Origin: Akkermansia sp.
GTDB lineage: Bacteria; Verrucomicrobiota; Verrucomicrobiia; Verrucomicrobiales; Akkermansiaceae
Direction: 5' to 3'
Length of the DNA stretch: 7,939 nt
NCBI GenBank assembly: GCA_017555465.1
Contig: JAFZGH010000254.1
Span: 1-7,939, forward strand
Shown: positions 5,472-7,939 of the stretch, one piece after another
Numbering within the stretch: the first letter of the stretch is position 1
Layout of the letters: every line of letters starts with the position of its first letter
Made by a program: the position numbers and the translations under genes
The notes under the pieces: model-generated
Told to the model about the DNA's origin: nothing
Seen by the model: the letters and a program-made list of their open reading frames with translations, nothing else
The model's database searches: none

Positions 5472-7061
5472 TTATTTGCAGCATTCCCGCGCAGGCGTGC
5501 GGAAAAGGCACCCCACGGCAAAGGTGGCCAGGGTTCCCACAGTCACGCGCCAGGGGAATGCGATAGCGGGCATCCAGCCCTGGCGCCCTCCGATTTCCAG
5601 CAGAATCACCACCGCAAAACCGCAGAGCATGGCCACCACATTACCGAAGTCGCAACCGCGCTTCTTCGTCAGCATACCCAGCAGGAACACCCCCAGCAGT
5701 GAGCCATAGGTATACCCGAAGATACCCAGCGCGATGGGCAGGATTCGCACCGTCGGGTCCATGACGGTGAGCCAGGCTGTTCCCGCGCCCACCACGATGA
5801 GCAGCACCGCAAAGAACACCGTAAGCCAGCGCACGGCGCACAGCTGCTCGCCCTGCCCGGCCTGCGGACGGAACACATCCACATACCAATCCCGTGTAGC
5901 TGTGGTGGCCAGGGCATTCAGCGCCGTGGAAAGCGACCCCATAGCGGTAGCCAGCAAGGCTGCCACCAGCAGACCGCGCACGCCCGCAGGCAGACAATGG
6001 ATGATGAACCAGGGGAAAATCTCAATCTGTTTCTCCGGCGGGGTAATGCCATTCTGCGCAAAGTATACAAAGAGCAGCATACCGCAGGAGATGAACACCA
6101 GCACGATGGGCATATCCATGAGGCCAGAGAGAATCACCGCGCGGGCGCCCTTCTTACTGTCAGGCGCGGCCAGCATGCGCTGCACCATGTCCTGGTCGGT
6201 ACCGTGCGTGGCCATGGTGATGAAGGTGGAACCCAGCACCGCGCTCCAGAGCGTATATTCACTGCCCAGAATATTCCTGATATCGGCCAGCAGGCCTTCG
6301 CCCGTAATGCCGCTATCGAAGAAAGCCCAGGGCTTCAGATTCTTGATATCGCAGGGATTGTAATCCTTGTTACCCAGGTGGTAGCAGATGGTCTCCCAGG
6401 CGGCGCACCAGCTGCCATCGGCCTTGATGCTGAACAGCAGCACGCCGATGGTGGTGATGAGCGAAATCGCAAGAATGGAAGCCTGGAGCACATCCGTCCA
6501 CACCACGGCCTTGAGCCCGCCCAAGGTCGTGTACACCGCCGTGGCAATGGTAATGAAGGTGAGCGCGGCGATGTAGATGACCACAGTTTCCATCTGCCCG
6601 GCGCGTTCCTGCCCGGTCACCATCATGTAGGCAATCACCAGCAGGATGCCCGCAAAGAACAGGCGTGTACCACTGGCCAGCACGCGGCTGATGAGGAAGG
6701 TCACACTTGCCCAGCGGCGGGTGGTGAGCCCGAAGCGCTTTTCGAGGTACTCGTAGATGGAAACCACATTGTACTGGTAATAAGGCTTCAGGAACAGACG
6801 ACCCACGATGATGCGCCCCAGAATGGTGCCGATGGCCAGCTGGGCATAGGTGAAATTACGCAGCGCAAAGCCCTCGCCGGGTGCGCCCAGGAAGGTGGCC
6901 GCGCTGATTTCTGCCGCCAGAATGGAAGCCAGAATGGCCCACCAGGGCAGATTGCGGTTGCCCAGGGCATAGCTTTCCAGGCTTTCCTGCTTGCGGCCAA
7001 CATAGAGCCCGATGCCGAAGATGGCGCAGAAATACGCCAGCACTACCAGTATATCAATCAT
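5472..7061 (-). CDS. Sodium:solute symporter (SSS/SLC5 family)
   Basis: This 529-residue inner-membrane transporter should couple uptake of a small organic solute or ion to the sodium gradient; the substrate is not evident. The N terminus is typical of the family: a first helix (about 2-21), then VGRKQESLESYALGNRNLPWWA (21-42) and the unwound first core helix with SAATFLGAPGEGF (53-65). Later hallmarks are YTTLGGLKAVVWTDVLQ (177-193), MATHGTDQDMVQRML (283-297) and AMGSLSTALNAL (373-384). About thirteen hydrophobic helices run to residue 520. Length and motifs are complete, and the start is fixed by the conserved first helix. In the helix that supplies the second sodium site, Gly375 occupies a place where a Ser is usual in PutP, NIS and vSGLT; Ser376 is kept. 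The start lies only 9 bases after the T run of the pyrG terminator, with no ribosome-binding site. Confidence 0.93.
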   Translation of the reverse strand: MIDILVVLAYFCAIFGIGLYVGRKQESLESYALGNRNLPWWAILASILAAEISAATFLGAPGEGFALRNFTYAQLAIGTILGRIIVGRLFLKPYYQYNVVSIYEYLEKRFGLTTRRWASVTFLISRVLASGTRLFFAGILLVIAYMMVTGQERAGQMETVVIYIAALTFITIATAVYTTLGGLKAVVWTDVLQASILAISLITTIGVLLFSIKADGSWCAAWETICYHLGNKDYNPCDIKNLKPWAFFDSGITGEGLLADIRNILGSEYTLWSAVLGSTFITMATHGTDQDMVQRMLAAPDSKKGARAVILSGLMDMPIVLVFISCGMLLFVYFAQNGITPPEKQIEIFPWFIIHCLPAGVRGLLVAALLATAMGSLSTALNALATTATRDWYVDVFRPQAGQGEQLCAVRWLTVFFAVLLIVVGAGTAWLTVMDPTVRILPIALGIFGYTYGSLLGVFLLGMLTKKRGCDFGNVVAMLCGFAVVILLEIGGRQGWMPAIAFPWRVTVGTLATFAVGCLFRTPARECCK

Positions 7062-7070
7062 CGTATCACG

Positions 7071-7106
7071 AAAAAGCGGCGGCGGACGATTGCGCGTCCA
7101 CCGCCG
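7071..7106 (-). terminator. Hairpin terminator after pyrG
   Basis: Arms 7077-7088 and 7095-7106 form a 12-base-pair GC-rich stem with one G-U wobble in the RNA and a 6-base loop, followed on the minus strand by five T. It begins 18 bases after the pyrG stop. Unusually, the T run ends 9 bases before the symporter ATG, leaving no room for a separate promoter and leader. Confidence 0.78.
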
Positions 7107-7124
7107 GTAAAGGTTATTTCATTC

Positions 7125-7939
7125 TTACGCCTGCTGGGATTCCAGCGCGGCTGCCACCAGACCGGAGAACAGGGGGTGTGCGCTGTTCGGGCGGCTCTGG
7201 AATTCCGGGTGGTACTGGCAGGCAATAAAGAAGGGATGGGAGGGAAGCTCCACCACTTCCACCAGGCCGTGCTCATCGTTCACGGCGGAAATCACCATGC
7301 CGCCCTTCTCTACCTCTTCGCGGTAGTCGGCGTTGAACTCGTAGCGGTGGCGGTGACGTTCGGAGATAACCTCCTTGCCGTCGTAGAGCTTGCTGCAAAG
7401 CGTGCCGGGCTTGATGTGGGCCGGATAGGCACCCAGACGCATGGTGGCGCCCATGTTCTCGATGTGCTTCTGCTCCTCCTGCAGGCAGACCACCGGGGCT
7501 TTGCTGTCCTTGTTGAACTCGGTGGAGTTGGCATCGGCATGACCCAGCACGTTGCGGGCGAACTCGATGACGGCCACCTGCATGCCAAGGCAGATACCCA
7601 GGAAGGGGATGTTGTTCTCACGGGCATACTGCACGGCCTTGATCTTGCCTTCCACGCCGCGGTCACCGAAGCCACCGGGCACCAGAATGCCGTCCACCTT
7701 GCCAATCATCTCCTCGCAGCTGCCGTTGGTCAGAGCCTCGGCATCCACGCGCACCACCTCTACGCGGCAGTCATTGGCAGCACCGGCATGGGTGAAGCTT
7801 TCGTAAATCGACTTGTAGGCATCCTGCAGGGAAATGTACTTGCCCACCACGGCGATGCGCACACTGTGGGAGGGGTGAATCACGCGGCCCACGAACTTCT
7901 GCCAGTCGTCCATCTTGGGCTTGGGAACGGTGATGCCCA
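7125..7939 (-). CDS. pyrG: CTP synthase, C-terminal glutaminase part (cut by window edge)
   Basis: CTP synthase makes CTP from UTP and ATP, using ammonia released from glutamine by its C-terminal class I glutamine amidotransferase domain. About the last 270 residues are present; the N-terminal synthase domain lies beyond the right edge, where the reading frame stays open. The linker and first strand RIAVVGKYISLQDAYKSI begin the glutaminase domain. The oxyanion region GILVPGGFGDRG and the nucleophile elbow FLGICLGMQ (Cys codon at 7592-7590) follow. The lid region TMRLGAYPAHIKPGTL and the ERHRHRYEFN segment are characteristic of PyrG. The catalytic His and Glu are in CQYHPEF near the end. All three triad residues are intact. 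The gene ends at TAA 7127-7125 and is followed by a terminator. Confidence 0.97.
   Translation of the reverse strand, partial: GITVPKPKMDDWQKFVGRVIHPSHSVRIAVVGKYISLQDAYKSIYESFTHAGAANDCRVEVVRVDAEALTNGSCEEMIGKVDGILVPGGFGDRGVEGKIKAVQYARENNIPFLGICLGMQVAVIEFARNVLGHADANSTEFNKDSKAPVVCLQEEQKHIENMGATMRLGAYPAHIKPGTLCSKLYDGKEVISERHRHRYEFNADYREEVEKGGMVISAVNDEHGLVEVVELPSHPFFIACQYHPEFQSRPNSAHPLFSGLVAAALESQQA

Noticed and set aside
5435..5521. TTG start that would extend the 97-residue protein into the symporter gene
   Set aside because: The extension overlaps the end of the symporter, carries no signal peptide, and a promoter-like sequence points to the ATG at 5434.
5734..6363. Plus-strand open frame of 209 codons opposite the symporter gene
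   Set aside because: It lies wholly inside the symporter gene, whose conserved motifs are intact. The composition is low-complexity Ser, Thr and Arg.
1..7939. CRISPR array, transposon ends, tRNA or rRNA genes
   Set aside because: No spaced direct repeats, transposase or integrase motifs, cloverleaf-like segments or rRNA stretches were seen on either strand.

Overview
The window is a compact, moderately GC-rich bacterial segment in which every credible gene lies on the minus strand, so transcription runs from the right end to the left. Ten genes are supported, and the two at the window edges are cut off. The organism is probably a member of the Verrucomicrobiota, perhaps an Akkermansia relative. 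That is an inference from the style of the secreted Ala/Lys-rich protein, the membrane proteins and the lack of Shine-Dalgarno sequences; no single gene here proves it.

In transcription order: the C-terminal glutaminase part of CTP synthase (pyrG, 7125-7939, cut by the right edge) is followed by a hairpin terminator. Next come a sodium:solute symporter (5472-7061), an unrecognised 97-residue protein (5141-5434) with its own promoter-like sequence, and a secreted 227-residue helical protein (4435-5118) ending at a strong terminator. The 97- and 227-residue genes are separated by only 22 bases, which include a run of nine C. A small secreted Cys/His-rich peptide (4015-4269) and a six-helix membrane protein (3248-3841) follow, each apparently a single-gene unit with its own hairpin terminator.

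The left third is a tight cluster: a DUF4173-type polytopic membrane protein (1609-3162), a GNAT acetyltransferase (1085-1606, 2 bases after it), phosphopantetheine adenylyltransferase coaD (551-1051) and a cysteine desulfurase (1-554, overlapping coaD by 4 bases and cut by the left edge). The coaD gene has a very good sigma70-type promoter whose -35 box contains the GNAT stop codon, and it would give an almost leaderless mRNA.

The recognisable functions are nucleotide synthesis (CTP), coenzyme A synthesis, sulfur mobilisation, solute uptake and acetyl transfer. They do not form one pathway. The least explained part is 3248-5434, with four genes of unknown function, two of which encode exported proteins. 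I see no tRNA, rRNA, CRISPR array, insertion sequence or phage gene. No stretch over 300 bases lacks a gene; the longest gaps are 173 bases (3842-4014) and 165 bases (4270-4434), and both hold terminators and upstream regions.
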